From Albugo candida (Eukaryota; Oomycota; Peronosporomycetes; Albuginales): a DNA stretch of 64,000 nucleotides. A program made the translations under genes and the position numbers. Each line of letters opens with the position of its first letter. The first letter of the stretch is position 1. Location of the stretch: the NCBI GenBank assembly GCA_040437565.1, contig JBDOQK010000032.1, positions 248,001-312,000 of the forward strand, read 5' to 3'. The notes under the pieces were generated by a model that searched no databases, had not been told where the DNA came from, and saw nothing but the letters and a program-made list of their open reading frames with translations. This document shows positions 20,567 through 33,080 of the stretch, piece after piece.

Positions 20567-21463
20567 CTACATTTTATAGTTGGCGGGTTGATCCAGAGGG
20601 TTAACAGTCTCGGAAGATGACTTCGTCCGCAATAATCCAGAATGAAATGAAATGCTAGAAGAAGCAATGGAAGGAATATCTGTTCTGGAAGCTGGAGCGA
20701 GGTCATGACTTTTTACCCGATATACATTTTCCATCCGATAAAAAATTGCCACGATGAATCCTGATGTCGCCATTATAGTACCAAATACGATGAGATAGAA
20801 GGAGGGACCGAGAGTGCTCTCTTTTCCCAAAAGTTGTTTCGTGTAAATTGTCCATTCCACAATTACGAGACATCCAGCTAGTGCTGTCAATGCACTAAAG
20901 CATAAAATGCAAAAGCATACCAGGGTTTTAGCCTTGATCACATTCTTCGAAAATCGGGATGAGAAAATCCATGTTAGTCCAAAGATTTTCTTTATCTTCT
21001 TCGTAAACCTACGCTGTAGTGCGTATAAAACTGCCATGATCGCGGTCATGACACTAAGACAAATCAACGTGAAGATAGTGTAAGCAGTGGATTCCAGAAA
21101 GAAGAGACAAATCAGCCGATCAATTGCTTGCTTGAACCAAGATTCTGCTTCTCGATATCGACACCATAGCAGTCTTACTGTATTGTGATTTTTCCTCAAT
21201 GTCTTGCCATTATGTGGTGGAAGAGTGTTAATAGACTCACTTCCAAAATCTGTCAGCTTTCGCTGATCATAGTAGGAATGGCACGAGGTATTGCGTTTAT
21301 CCTTGAACTCCATGCAATACAAAGTCGGAGCAAAAATGATACGCTGTAACGATTTCGACTGCCGGTCGTTTACGTAAACCAGTGTCCATGATTGATATCG
21401 TAGAGCCAACGCGAAGAGTAGAAGTGCCACGACTTGCAATCCAGCAACCAACCAGCGTAGCAT
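20567..21463 (-). CDS. Four-helix membrane protein of unknown function
   Basis: A 298-residue single-exon frame. The N-terminal helix (MLRWLVAGLQVVALLLFALA) is followed by a loop of about 95 residues with paired cysteines (YCMEF, TSCHSY), then helices near residues 118-148 (YTIFTLICLSVMTAIMAVLY), 178-203 (VCFCILCFSALTALAGCLVI) and 219-243 (FYLIVFGTIMATSGFIVAIF). A basic segment RRFTKKIKKIF faces one side. The C-terminal tail is Ser-rich. The layout (helix 1, large extracellular loop, helices 2-4) recalls tetraspan or claudin-like proteins, but no family motif such as CCG or W-GLW-C-C is present, so no family is claimed. An intron within the loop cannot be excluded. Confidence 0.65.
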   Translation of the reverse strand: MLRWLVAGLQVVALLLFALALRYQSWTLVYVNDRQSKSLQRIIFAPTLYCMEFKDKRNTSCHSYYDQRKLTDFGSESINTLPPHNGKTLRKNHNTVRLLWCRYREAESWFKQAIDRLICLFFLESTAYTIFTLICLSVMTAIMAVLYALQRRFTKKIKKIFGLTWIFSSRFSKNVIKAKTLVCFCILCFSALTALAGCLVIVEWTIYTKQLLGKESTLGPSFYLIVFGTIMATSGFIVAIFYRMENVYRVKSHDLAPASRTDIPSIASSSISFHSGLLRTKSSSETVNPLDQPANYKM

Positions 21464-22581
21464 ACAGAACGTTTGAGAGGATCGTTTAGTGTGAACAATG
21501 TGATAAAGGAAGAAAATATGAATTGATCTGAGTCATGCCGAAGTCCTTCTGACTCCTATTCCGTTGCAGATTATTGTTTCTGAGTGCGTCTTGGTTGGAT
21601 GAAAACATGGAAATCAACCCAATCCCTTCTATTTTGCAAGAATCAGATAGGAGGAATGATACCTCCACCACTTTACCAGTGGCATCAGTTGTCGGTATCG
21701 CTGCGATAACATGCGTCCATGCGGGGCGTGACGACAAAAGACTAGCAATCACCACAACTACTGCTAAATTACAGGTCGAACTGTCGAAAGCATTCTTATA
21801 TATCACGTTCCCAGGTATTCCGCAAAATCTGTGAGCCGATAGACAACAGTGATTGCGGTGCGTTTCGACACGATATAAGATTGATGGAATGGATAGGATG
21901 CTCGATTATTGTATTTATTCGTTCACTAAAATGCATTCAGCTCAAAAGAAAGTTTGAGCCATCAGTTACACTGAATCAAGGAATTGGTGTCTACGACAGT
22001 TTCAAGGGTAGGCTTTGCATATCAATCGTTCACTCAAAAGCATTCAGCTCAAAAGAGAGTTTGAGCCATCAGTTACACTGAATCAAGTAATTGGTGTCTA
22101 CGACAGTTTTAAGGGTAGGCTTTGCATATCAATCATCTTATAATGCTGGGTGGGGTTCATAATAATGCTGGGACTTTTCGTACCCTTTACTGACAAGATC
22201 GTACACCGTTGCCGTGCAGTCCAATATGACATGTCCAAGCATTGTTTTGCTCAGCATTAACATAATTCGATGGCTGACAATGGCATCAACTTTGCACAAT
22301 GCGACGATGTATGGAGCAGTCATTTAAGACATCATTAATTGGAGAATTTTCAAATATTTATCGTAAAACTGACGTATATGATACTTCTTTGCGAAGCCAA
22401 AATAAACAATAGAAAAGCTATTTTGCGTCAGAAAGCTTCACAAGCGTTTCCGTTGACATGCACGAAAATAACCCGATAGTTAGCAATAGCGCTCGTCGTT
22501 GGCTTCTTTTGTGGTTTTCCACCAATCAAATTAAGCGGCTTGATAAAGTGTCGCAGTCTTCCTGAAAGTGAATCGGCCGCA
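21464..22581. other. Intergenic region with a tandem repeat
   Basis: About 1.1 kb. It contains the two-copy 107-base repeat at about 21908-22130 and a 61-codon ATG frame at 22138-22323 (-) with no recognisable similarity. A 106-codon frame at 21486-21806 (-) has only a GTG as its nominal start and is not supported. Confidence 0.4.
21908..22130. repeat. Two-copy tandem repeat, period about 107 bases
   Basis: The block containing GCATTCAGCTCAAAAG, GAGCCATCAGTTACACTG and TTGGTGTCTACGACAG occurs twice head to tail. Common anchors lie 107 bases apart (21952 and 22059). The copies differ at only a few positions, so the duplication is fairly recent. Confidence 0.85.
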
Positions 22582-23320
<739 letters not shown>

Positions 23321-23528
23321 GGAGGTCAAGAACGGAGTAAGTGCTCATAGATGCTGGCGAATCCGCATTTAAAGTACTGATTATGAACCGAAAAAGTCGA
23401 TAAGTAGACAATGCGAAGTAATTTGATCTATAAATCAGTCTTATTATTGATATACAATCTTTTAAGCTCGCAATTCAAAATCAAAGCACCTTCCTTAAGG
23501 CTTCAGAAACTCTTGCATTTGCATTCAC

Positions 23529-24470
23529 ATGTCAACTTCTACGAAAGCACTTGCGCGCTACTTTGCAAAGATCAATGGGTTTGGTGTTCCGGACTAGTTA
23601 AAAAGCCGAGCGTTTTCACTTCTGTTCAATACACAAGTCAAAATGGCTTGGCTTGGCGGAATAGAAGTTGAGACCTGGAACCAAATGAGAGCGACAGCAT
23701 CACTCAAAATCGACTACGGGTCCAAAATCATATTGGAGGTATACACGCTTGTGGTATGGCGCTTCTCGCCGAGCTACAGCAGGAATGGTGTTTGGTATAA
23801 ATGTCCCCGAAACTTGTGTGCCACTACTCACAAGCATGAAAATCGATTACAATTGACGAGCCACGGGCGACCTCTTTGCAGTGGCAGCTCTAACTCTTGA
23901 TCAGGTACCACGATGCACTAATGAGTAGTTGGTAATCTTTTTCCATCACGCGACAGATCACGAGTATACAATCAATGGAAAAAGGCAGTGTAAGAGTGGG
24001 TGTGCAGGTGCGAGATTCGGAAGAAAAGGAACCAATTGAATGCGAAGTCGTATGGGCGTGGACGACAAAGAAGAGAAAANNNNNNNNNNNNNNNNNNNNN
24101 NNNNNNNNNNNNNNNNNNNNNNNNNNNNNNNNNNNNNNNNNNNNNNNNNNNNNNNNNNNNNNNNNNNNNNNNNNNNNNNTTGGTATAAATGTCCCCGAAA
24201 CTTGTGTGCCACTACTCACAAGCATGAAAATCGATTACAATTGACGAGCCACGGGCGACCTCTTTGCAGTGGCAGCTCTAACTCTTGATCAGGTACCACG
24301 ATGCACTAATGAGTAGTTGGTAATCTTTTTCCATCACGCGACAGATCACGAGTATACAATCAATGGAAAAAGGCAGTGTAAGAGTGGGTGTGCAGGTGCG
24401 AGATTCGGAAGAAAAGGAACCAATTGAATGCGAAGTCGTATGGGCGTGGACGACAAAGAAGAGAAAATGA
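23529..24470 (+). pseudogene. Decayed hotdog-fold acyl-CoA thioesterase-like gene (DUF4442 type)
   Basis: Pieces in shifting plus-strand frames line up with a hotdog thioesterase-like family. They are MSTSTKALARYFAKINGFGV, LKSRAFSLLFNTQVKMAW and IEVETWNQMRATASLK, then RLRVQNHIGGIHACGMALLA (the family core), ATAGMVFGINVPETCVPLL and RATGDLFAVAALTLDQ. After a possible intron comes VRVGVQVRDSEEKEP to the stop at 24470. About two in-frame stops (near 23583 and 23848) and two one-base shifts (near 23710 and 23770) interrupt the frame. Some could be consensus errors, since this contig end is also duplicated around the gap 24080-24179. As it stands it cannot encode the whole protein. Confidence 0.65.
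23792..24467. repeat. Gap-flanking exact duplication (assembly artefact), gap 24080-24179
   Basis: Bases 23792-24079 equal 24180-24467 (288 bases) on either side of 100 N. It lies inside the thioesterase pseudogene and probably reflects unmerged contig ends. Confidence 0.9.
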
Positions 24471-25018
24471 TAACGCATCTTAGGACTTTTTTTATAATTA
24501 CTGCACAAGAAACGTGTAGCGACGTGCAGTGGAATAGCGAAATGATAACCAAGAAATGGGCCAAGTATTTGTGTGCTCGAGGAGAAATCCATTTCATTGT
24601 GTCTTGGATAGGTACATTGTATCCATCCTCGACATTATGGTCATCAGAGAACCACCAAGTATCAATTGATATAAGAACCACATTACACTTCAAGGCGTAT
24701 CCGCAAGCTGTGCAGGTTGTATCGATTGTGATTCTTACTCCACGAGAGAAGTACTGGTTCAAACTTTTGTCAAAAAAGAGTGATACTTTATTCGTAACAG
24801 TTTGAATGTGAATGGTTCTAAAGACTTTCTGTATCACAAGAATTTGAGACAAAGATTTGCCCAGTATATCCTTTATTACCAAGGAATAGCATATATATGT
24901 TGCTCATCCTATCCTCAGTGATGTCGGATCCGAATGAAAATTAGCTTGATTCGAACTCTCCGGTCTTATTTGTGTAACTGCAGCATTGTATTTTGGGCCT
25001 CTCAATAGCATATCGATA
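24471..25018. other. Region with a weak antisense frame
   Basis: The minus strand at 24882-24480 has an open stretch containing SLNQYFSRGVRITIDTTCTA followed by CGY, which faintly recalls the C-terminal CxxC region of Vps8-like sorting proteins. No start, splice model or flanking domain supports a gene. It may be a remnant or chance. Confidence 0.2.
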
Positions 25019-25500
25019 ATGCCTTTAAAACGACTAACGTTGGAAGCTCCCCCAGGTGGAAAACTGATAACACGGAAGCATAATGGCAAGGGGCAGCATT
25101 CTAATGTGGAGCGGTATATTCGTCGCGAAGAAGAATTGGTACAAGCTCGAGATTATTGCAATAAGAGCGAAAGAACCGCAATTTGTGCGAATTGGGAGGA
25201 GCGTCTTTTGCTTCGAAAAAAGCAAAATTTCAGGTAAGTTTTACATGATGTGTTTGTATGAGCATACACATCATGAAAAACTTACATGACAAGATTCAAT
25301 CTTGTAGGTTAGATAATGACCTGGATATATTAAACACGGAAACAATACAAGTACGACAAAAACGCCTATTGAAGTTTTATCAATCATGCTACGATCAGTA
25401 TATTTATTATGTGTATCGATTCCTGCGAACTAAATTGTTTTTTAGATGGGAAATCGATTTGAATAAGAACGGGCTTGCGATTTTACGTGACCGCGACTAG
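25019..25500 (+). CDS. Small charged alpha-helical protein, function unknown
   Basis: Exons 25019-25233, 25308-25397 and 25446-25500 give 119 residues: MPLKRLTLEAPPGGKLITRK, then VERYIRREEELVQARDYCNK, NWEERLLLRKKQNFR, LDNDLDILNTETIQVRQKRL and, after the second splice, QWEIDLNKNGLAILRDRD. The protein is rich in Arg, Glu, Lys and Gln and predicted helical or coiled. The closing pattern WExxLNxxGLAIxRxR resembles small ciliary/flagellar proteins of the CFAP141 type; oomycete zoospores are flagellated, so this fits, but it is a guess. Both splices keep frame with standard GT-AG ends. Intron 1 contains a perfect 10-bp hairpin (CATGATGTGT/ACACATCATG). Confidence 0.6.
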
Positions 25501-27789
25501 GATCTCGTCAACTCGTTTGTTCACATAAGTTACTATACATTCTACAAACGTCGATGATCAAGACATTAGATGCATCACTGCAAATAATTAAATGAGCTGA
25601 GCTTTTGCTGAGCATTCACTGTCAGGTTCAATGTAATAAGTTTTGACGTAATTCGCGGAATTTACAGAGTGAGAATACAATTGTCTATAGTGTACCAAAT
25701 CCCTAACTTGGCTCAAGAAGAATGATCGATGCTTCACGCAAGTTCGGACGAGGAGAGGCATACTAAATATGACGATCAGCTTGACGTAATAGAAGAGGAC
25801 TAGGGTAGAAAGGAACAATTGATGCGCTGTACTATATGGCACATTTAAACAAAGAGCTGTACACGGATACAAGATAGAAGATACCATTAGAACCATATCT
25901 GTCATAGACACGCCGTCATCAATACACATAAAGTCTATTTGTAGATTTGTGCTGCATTTGCAGATACAGCGGCCTGATGGTGTATATGACTACCTGGAGC
26001 TGAGTTTTTAACGTGAATGCTTACTCAATAAATGGCCTAATATAAAAACTCGATAAATCTTTCGTGTACTATTTTCATGATTTTACGTGCAATTGCTGAC
26101 GTTTAGACATCTATATACGTTGTACTTCGTCAATCGTTGAGGTACTGAGGACTACGGAGAGTACTTTACCCTTGCACATTGCCCTGATTCAGCATTACTA
26201 CACGATCATGATGGGAAATATCGTTTTGTGTGGATAAATCAAGGTAGATTCTTTGGAAGTATAGCGTGAGTTTCTTCTTGACAATCAAAGTCTTCCTCGC
26301 CTTGGTTTCGACCTCATTGGCTTTCTAATCCAGATTAGAATACCGCAGTATCACCAAACGTACTCTATATTTGCCCACAAGCGCACACGTCATTGCCGGA
26401 GTCAAGTTTCTGGTCGCGCGTATATGACGAGACTGATAGCACGTATTGACATTCTCATTCGCATACGTTTGTAACCTTGATGCGATTGTAAGAAGTATTT
26501 GCTTTCAATCTGCATTCGCGCTGGCAACGGTACATAAAATTTCTTGGCATCTTCCCAAAGGAATTCATAAGGCGGATAATTGCATCCTCCAGAAATCATT
26601 TCATGATTAGCCGACTCAACTTATTCACCATTATTCGTCTTCGATTGATCGGCAACCTGTTTATCCTCGATATTTACCTGCGCATGTAAGCTTCACATTA
26701 CTTCTAACGATTGATATGTCGAATTGACAGCCCTTTTTACGGTTGGGGATTAAGTATTGACTTGGATAATTCGGCAGAGTAACCTACGACTCCCGCAGTA
26801 ACTTGCCTTGAAAAAGTTCGACATAGCTGTCGACAAAATTTGACTGAAGTTGAAGCCACATCAATGATACATCTCATGCAATGTATCAGCGTTACAAGCG
26901 ACCGAAATTGCGATAAGTTTGAGCTTCCCGCCGCCATAATGTGTGAGTAATCGTTTCGTCACAGTTGGAGCAACCATCCTTATACCTCGAAAGTGTCATT
27001 TCTAGCTCTGTCTTATTAGCAGCTACTACACAGCATTTTGGTGGTGATCTCGTCACACACGAGCATAATCGTCGAGCGCAGAAAGGGGGTCATCAGTCAT
27101 ATATTGCGGTTCCACAGGATTCAAGAAAATTGACGCCATAATCCTCCACATCGGTATCGATGCACCGAAAGGAAAAACAAGAAGCCCACTCAAATACAGA
27201 GGAAATGTAAGAATTCTGGCACACGTTCTTACAAAAATGAGAACGGTACACGGCAGGTCATACACTGAAAGCCTCCCGAGATATTCTGCTAGACTCGACG
27301 TTATCTTGCGCGATCGTCCAGGACTTTTTGGCATGGTATGCTTTGTGATTAAGGTACGACTGGTATCAACCGTAAAGAGATACATACACATGGTGAGACC
27401 ACTAGCTCAACGCTAATGGTAGGTGTAATTTCGTATTCGATGCGCGATTTTGATTATCCTAAAACTTACGTATTGCGAAAATCTCGTTACAAAGATAGAG
27501 TTCCATCCTAATTTTCGAAACGTTACGCAATGACTGCAGACTTCGAAAACTGGGGTCAAAGATTCATGAATCGCAACCGGAAAGCAATATGTATGCAGAA
27601 AATGACCTTCACTGAAGCACATATGTCACACAAGTTTTCTACCCCGGTTTCTTACTACAAATCTTCAGAATTGCAGACAAATGAAAATAAGGGATGAAGC
27701 GACAGTTGTTTTTCAAACAAGGAAAAGCAGGAATCCTATATTTGGGTTCTGATACCCCTCCATCGAGCGTATTTTCGGCTCTGATGTTT
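25501..27789. other. Non-coding stretch at the edge of the repeat island
   Basis: About 2.3 kb with only short frames. Two start with ATG and contain hydrophobic segments: 25588-25929 (-), 113 codons with two possible helices, and 27053-27391 (-), 112 codons with VLIFVRTCARILTFPLYLSG. Neither resembles a known family to me. They may be decayed membrane-protein pieces. No RNA gene was recognised. Confidence 0.35.
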
Positions 27790-30700
27790 TCAAGTGCACG
27801 TTCGGTCATGACATGTCTCACTAACTTGGTGTAAACCGACAAGTGTTTTTAACTCCTCCAATTCCGGTGCATGAGGCGCCTTCGTCATCATGTCAGATGG
27901 CATGTAAGAACCTTCACGATATTCGGTTTTGAGAATCCCACGTTTGGCGTACGAGCCCACAAATTTTATTCTCACGTCGATGTGCTTTGCTTTTAAGGAA
28001 GATTCTCCGGCAGGTTTCATGAGTGCTCCCTGGTTATCGACCTTGAGCGACATCGGCATGATCACAACCTATCCCATTCCTCCCAGCACTTCTCTGCTGC
28101 CAATCATCCTTGTAACTACGACCGACGCCGCAGTGAATTCTGCTTCCATGGTGGAAAGTGAAATTCGCTTTGTTTGTGAGTAAAACATACGACTGACATA
28201 CCCGCTACTAGGATATATCTAACGGTGACGGATCTACGGCCCGCCTTTCAGCAGCAAAGTCTGTATCACTATAATCCACTAATATGAGTGGTTTATTCAG
28301 ATCGTCATCTCCTTTCATTCGTAGACGAAGTTTCTTCAACTTTTGGAGCTACCGGGCTATTTTCCAAACACTTTCAATCGGACAATGCGTACGTCTTGTC
28401 GAACAATTTACCGCAAATGAAATAGCAGCTTTCCCATAAGGGATTGATGGTACGCACAAAAATCCCATTCTGTGTGGTACAAATCGGAAGCATGACATCA
28501 TTTCGACAACGTCATTGGTGGTATCTTCTATGTTCCATGGGCATTTTTCCAAACCCAGCTCTTTGAGCATACCCAAAATCGTCACTTTTTTGATCGATAT
28601 CGTAACCCACTTTAACATTGTAATTGATTCCCATTCCGAGAAATCTATGCGCAATACCCAAGCTTTTTGCAGACAAATTCTTCAAGTCATCAGAAAAAAA
28701 CATGTCCATCTAAAACGGTTCACTAAGACGTGTACCATCTCGCTTCCAATAAGCACACAAGTCTTTAAGACACTGTATGAGTCTTAGGGACAAAAGCTTT
28801 TTCTGCAGCAATTCTGACCAAAGTCTTCCTCCTTGTTTCGAACCGTACAGCGCCTTCTTCAATTCTAGCGACAGTTCATCCTACCTTTTGACTTGTTATG
28901 ATTCAAGTGTGTCGTGAACCACGTTCATTCCTTGTGGGGCTCTTAGAAGAATGTTGAGCTCCGGTTCCTAGCCAGCTTTGACATCTGCGTTGGGTATATC
29001 GCCATGCTGTGCCGGGACCCGCCATTGATCGCTGAAGCCAGCATTCATTTTACGCTTGAAATCTCCAATAAAGCGGCGAAGGTAACGTTGTAGTCACGAC
29101 CAAACGAGTTTATATCGCTCCAACTTTCTATCTGCGTCACGTCTCGTCTTATAAACCCATTTTTTATGCAGGCAATTTAAATCAAATGATGTCACCACCA
29201 TTTTCCACACTTGATGACTCTCCAAAGATCAAATTTCTTCTTGCATCGCTTCTTTCCATTCAGACTTGTCTACGCTATGAATTGCCTCCCGATAAGTTGA
29301 CGGATCCGCCTCTTTTACGCTATGCATCACTCCAGAGCCAACCTTCAACGCTATGCATCCGTCTCGTATGCCATCTGAGTCCATCTGTATTGATCGTGTT
29401 ACTAGACGCTCCCTTGTCCATAATGGCTTGGTTGAGCACCTGCGTGATCGCCGTGTTAGCATATATCTCATCACACACATTTTCTTACGTAGACGTGCCT
29501 TCGTAACCGCTAAGGTTTTGACAAGTCGTTATCTCTTTGTCGATAATCTCGATGTCTCGTATAAAATGCGTTGTTAGAACGGTGCGATCCTTGGGTAATA
29601 AGACTTGATAGTCTTTGTGCCATCACCAATCCCAATGATAATATCACGTTGTGCGCTCTTCGAAAAATTGCTCTTCTTCAGAATTCTATACATAATCTCA
29701 TTTAGTGCTGGCGTCACATAGGTAAGTATCTTGATCGGAGACACCTTGCTGGTATTAGCAGTCGTAGATGAACGATTCAACACGTATACAGCGTATTGAA
29801 TTGCATCCTCCGAAAGTAAGTGGCAAACCGCTGGAAAAAATCATACACCGCGCCATCTTCCTGATGGCACTCTGTATAGGCTCCGCCTTGCCATTGCTGT
29901 CTTGGTTTCGTGCCTCGCTACGCTGGAAAGCGCCGCCAAACATTTTACAGAATAATTCGAAATTAGCGTGTTCACCACCGGAGTCTGTACGCAAGACGTA
30001 AATTCGACAATCAAAACGCTTCTCGACATAAATCAAGAAATCCTCGAAGGATTTGCCCGCTTTATCCTTGGTAGGGGCGAGAAAAACTATCACGTAATTA
30101 CTTTTGTGTGATCAACAAACCCAGTCATGTAGCGATTTTCAAGCCTGTCCCTTGGGGTCATGGAGCCTTTGATATCCGAGCAAATAACTCCACCAATCTG
30201 GTCAATAGGATAGTTCGACCCAGTATCTAGGGTGGACTATCGACTTTTACTCTGCTTGCCTTGTTCGCATGTTGAGCAGCTGACACGTGTTCGATCAGTA
30301 TGATACCCGTAGCTATATTACAAGCCAATCTCTCCACGGCACCATAATTAAAGTGGCCAAAACGCCGATGAAAATTATATAATCTCCCCGGTTGTGGTAC
30401 GTGGAGAGTATCTTAGTTTAGCTCGTCCTTGTCCACAAGTGCAACCAAAATTACGTTTCGAGATGGCTGCAGTGTACGTGGCACTTTGGATTTGACCATT
30501 AGCACAATTTTAGATAAGTCCACGTCAGAGACCACAGTTTTTCCATAAGACGTTTCGGGTACACGATGTGCACCATGGCGACCAAGCACGTGCCCTTTGG
30601 CATCTATTTTTCTATACGATATCAAATGTGAGCAAGTCCGACCGCAAAATAAACTTCAGTAAGTTTCACAGTCTGAACCTTGCCATCCGCAGATACCCAA

Positions 30701-33080
30701 AATCTTACGTTGCCCACTTTTCAGATCGTCAGCTCGACTCCATCGGGCTTGGTACACACATTTTCGGCATCTTTCACATCTTCTAACCACGACTTATCGC
30801 TGCATAAGTAAAAACATGATCCACTGTCCAATGTCCAGCAATCAGTTCCGCCATCTCGCTGTGCTGAGATTGCGAGCGTAAAGTTAGCGTCACGTTTTGA
30901 GACGTGTGGAAAATTCGACACGAACCCAGTCGATTAGCATGTTTCGAATGGCTTTGCAGTTTGCAAAAATTGCGATTGTACCGTATTCCACCTGAAGAGA
31001 TCACCAATTTTCTACGCGCAGGTACATGGTTACGAAATATTCGCGGAGGGCTGCATGCAAAAAATACCGATTCTAGATGATTATACTTCAGAATGCTCTT
31101 ATTTTCGGTGAATTCTCTGTTTCATTTTATGGTGTGGGTTAGGCTCTATGCTCAATGGCGTCCGCAGGTGAGCGCAAATCCGTATTATTTCGAGACAAAT
31201 TTTATTGGCATGATCTTTATTTTGTCGCTAGCCCATATTGTTGTCATTTATAATTTCTCTATGGATCATCCGAGTTCAATAGACTAAAAAAAAGGACGCT
31301 TCGATTAGGACACATCGGTCTCAAATGTCTAGTCTCACCCCATTAGTGACACATTCGAGTCTCTTGAAATCTCGGCTCTCGGGCGACATTCGTCACACCA
31401 CTCGACAGTTGTTTCTTCGTTACGGATTTCCAAGCTTGTTCAAAATGCACCAGTTCCTCAGCTTGCTACAAATAATTCGTTCGGTGGGCATCAACCTTCG
31501 CCATCATTACTACCCTCATGCCTTCTGACGCGTATGACACGATGTTGTTGATGAAAAGATATACCACTGCACCTTCTGACACTACCGCCACAGCCACCAG
31601 GGAAAGATAGTGTTCAGTCCATGTTTTCTTTGGATCCTTAGGCCACGTTAAAAGATTGCATCGACTGAGGTGGAGTGTTTTGGATTTTGAAAGCCTCAAG
31701 CATTTTGACAATCGCACAATGAAAAGTCGGCATTTGGTTGCTCCAAGTCACCAGTTGTTTATGCTAGTATCGTTCAGCCATGCCTTGGAAAGAATCCCCG
31801 AGAAAGTCCACATTAACGTCTTCCGGCTATAGAAAGGCACACGATGACTGGGCCAAATCAACTTGTCTTTTAGAGCGACGACCGCACTGCAAAAGCCAGA
31901 GCCAAGTCCTTCGTACACTTCCACTCAAAAAACATACGAATTCCAATCTTTTTATGCCTTGCGTCAGGGTACTGCACAATCCGCTCCATTTGTTGTACCG
32001 TTCTTCGAGCATCATTCCCATGTTGATGATACATTTGTGGACCGACTTGGGAATCGTTCATACTCGGCGTAAAGACGTTGCAATTTAATACGGTAGATCA
32101 TGTCCAGGTTGTCTGTGTCCATTATACCTCGGGGGCTTGGCAGGCCGTTCCGCCTTGGCTGATTGATTCGACCAAACCAGTGCAGCGATATGCATTCGTG
32201 GTCCACGCCTCAGTTCCGACGAAAATAAATATTCCGCAGGGGACATCTGAACATCTTNNNNNNNNNNNNNNNNNNNNNNNNNNNNNNNNNNNNNNNNNNN
32301 NNNNNNNNNNNNNNNNNNNNNNNNNNNNNNNNNNNNNNNNNNNNNNNNNNNNNNNNNCACGATGTTGTTGATGAAAAGATATACCACTGCACCTTCTGAC
32401 ACTACCGCCACAGCCACCAGGGAAAGATAGTGTTCAGTCCATGTTTTCTTTGGATCCTTAGGCCACGTTAAAAGATTGCATCGACTGAGGTGGAGTGTTT
32501 TGGATTTTGAAAGCCTCAAGCATTTTGACAATCGCACAATGAAAAGTCGGCATTTGGTTGCTCCAAGTCACCAGTTGTTTATGCTAGTATCGTTCAGCCA
32601 TGCCTTGGAAAGAATCCCCGAGAAAGTCCACATTAACGTCTTCCGGCTATAGAAAGGCACACGATGACTGGGCCAAATCAACTTGTCTTTTAGAGCGACG
32701 ACCGCACTGCAAAAGCCAGAGCCAAGTCCTTCGTACACTTCCACTCAAAAAACATACGAATTCCAATCTTTTTATGCCTTGCGTCAGGGTACTGCACAAT
32801 CCGCTCCATTTGTTGTACCGTTCTTCGAGCATCATTCCCATGTTGATGATACATTTGTGGACCGACTTGGGAATCGTTCATACTCGGCGTAAAGACGTTG
32901 CAATTTAATACGGTAGATCATGTCCAGGTTGTCTGTGTCCATTATACCTCGGGGGCTTGGCAGGCCGTTCCGCCTTGGCTGATTGATTCGACCAAACCAG
33001 TGCAGCGATATGCATTCGTGGTCCACGCCTCAGTTCCGACGAAAATAAATATTCCGCAGGGGACATCTGAACATCTTACA
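27790..33080 (-). mobile_element. Ty1/copia retrotransposon fossil (element A), broken
   Basis: An old LTR-retrotransposon copy on the minus strand. Parts in order from high to low coordinates are a gag-like region (about 33.1-31.4 kb), a protease/GAG-pre-integrase region (about 31.0-30.4 kb), an integrase core with RTDSGGEHANFELFCKMF (about 30.1-29.7 kb), a reverse transcriptase region with SVDKSEWKEAMQEEI and HRFLGMGINYNVKVGYDIDQ (29.5-28.4 kb), and an RNase H end with VDNQGALMKPAGESSLKAKH (28.07-27.79 kb). The order integrase before reverse transcriptase defines copia. It is heavily broken, with well over ten interruptions, and looks old. No matching terminal repeats were found by eye. Part of the gag region is doubled by an assembly gap. 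Confidence 0.8.
31538..33077. repeat. Gap-flanking exact duplication (assembly artefact), gap 32258-32357
   Basis: Bases 31538-32257 are repeated exactly as 32358-33077 (720 bases) around 100 N, inside copia fossil A. An exact copy in an otherwise heavily decayed element argues for an assembly join, not an ancient duplication. Confidence 0.92.

Noticed and set aside
21486-21806. Minus-strand 106-codon frame with an apparent signal peptide
   Set aside because: The supposed start codon is GTG; the first ATG lies after the hydrophobic segment, so no secreted product is supported.
24346-24882. 178-codon minus-strand ORF as a Vps8-like gene
   Set aside because: The similarity is limited to one short segment, and part of the frame is antisense to the thioesterase relic; kept only as a weak note.
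27740-27760. GGTATCAGAACC-like match (-) as a primer binding site of fossil A
   Set aside because: It lies just past the RNase H end, the wrong side for that element, and no LTR was found beside it.
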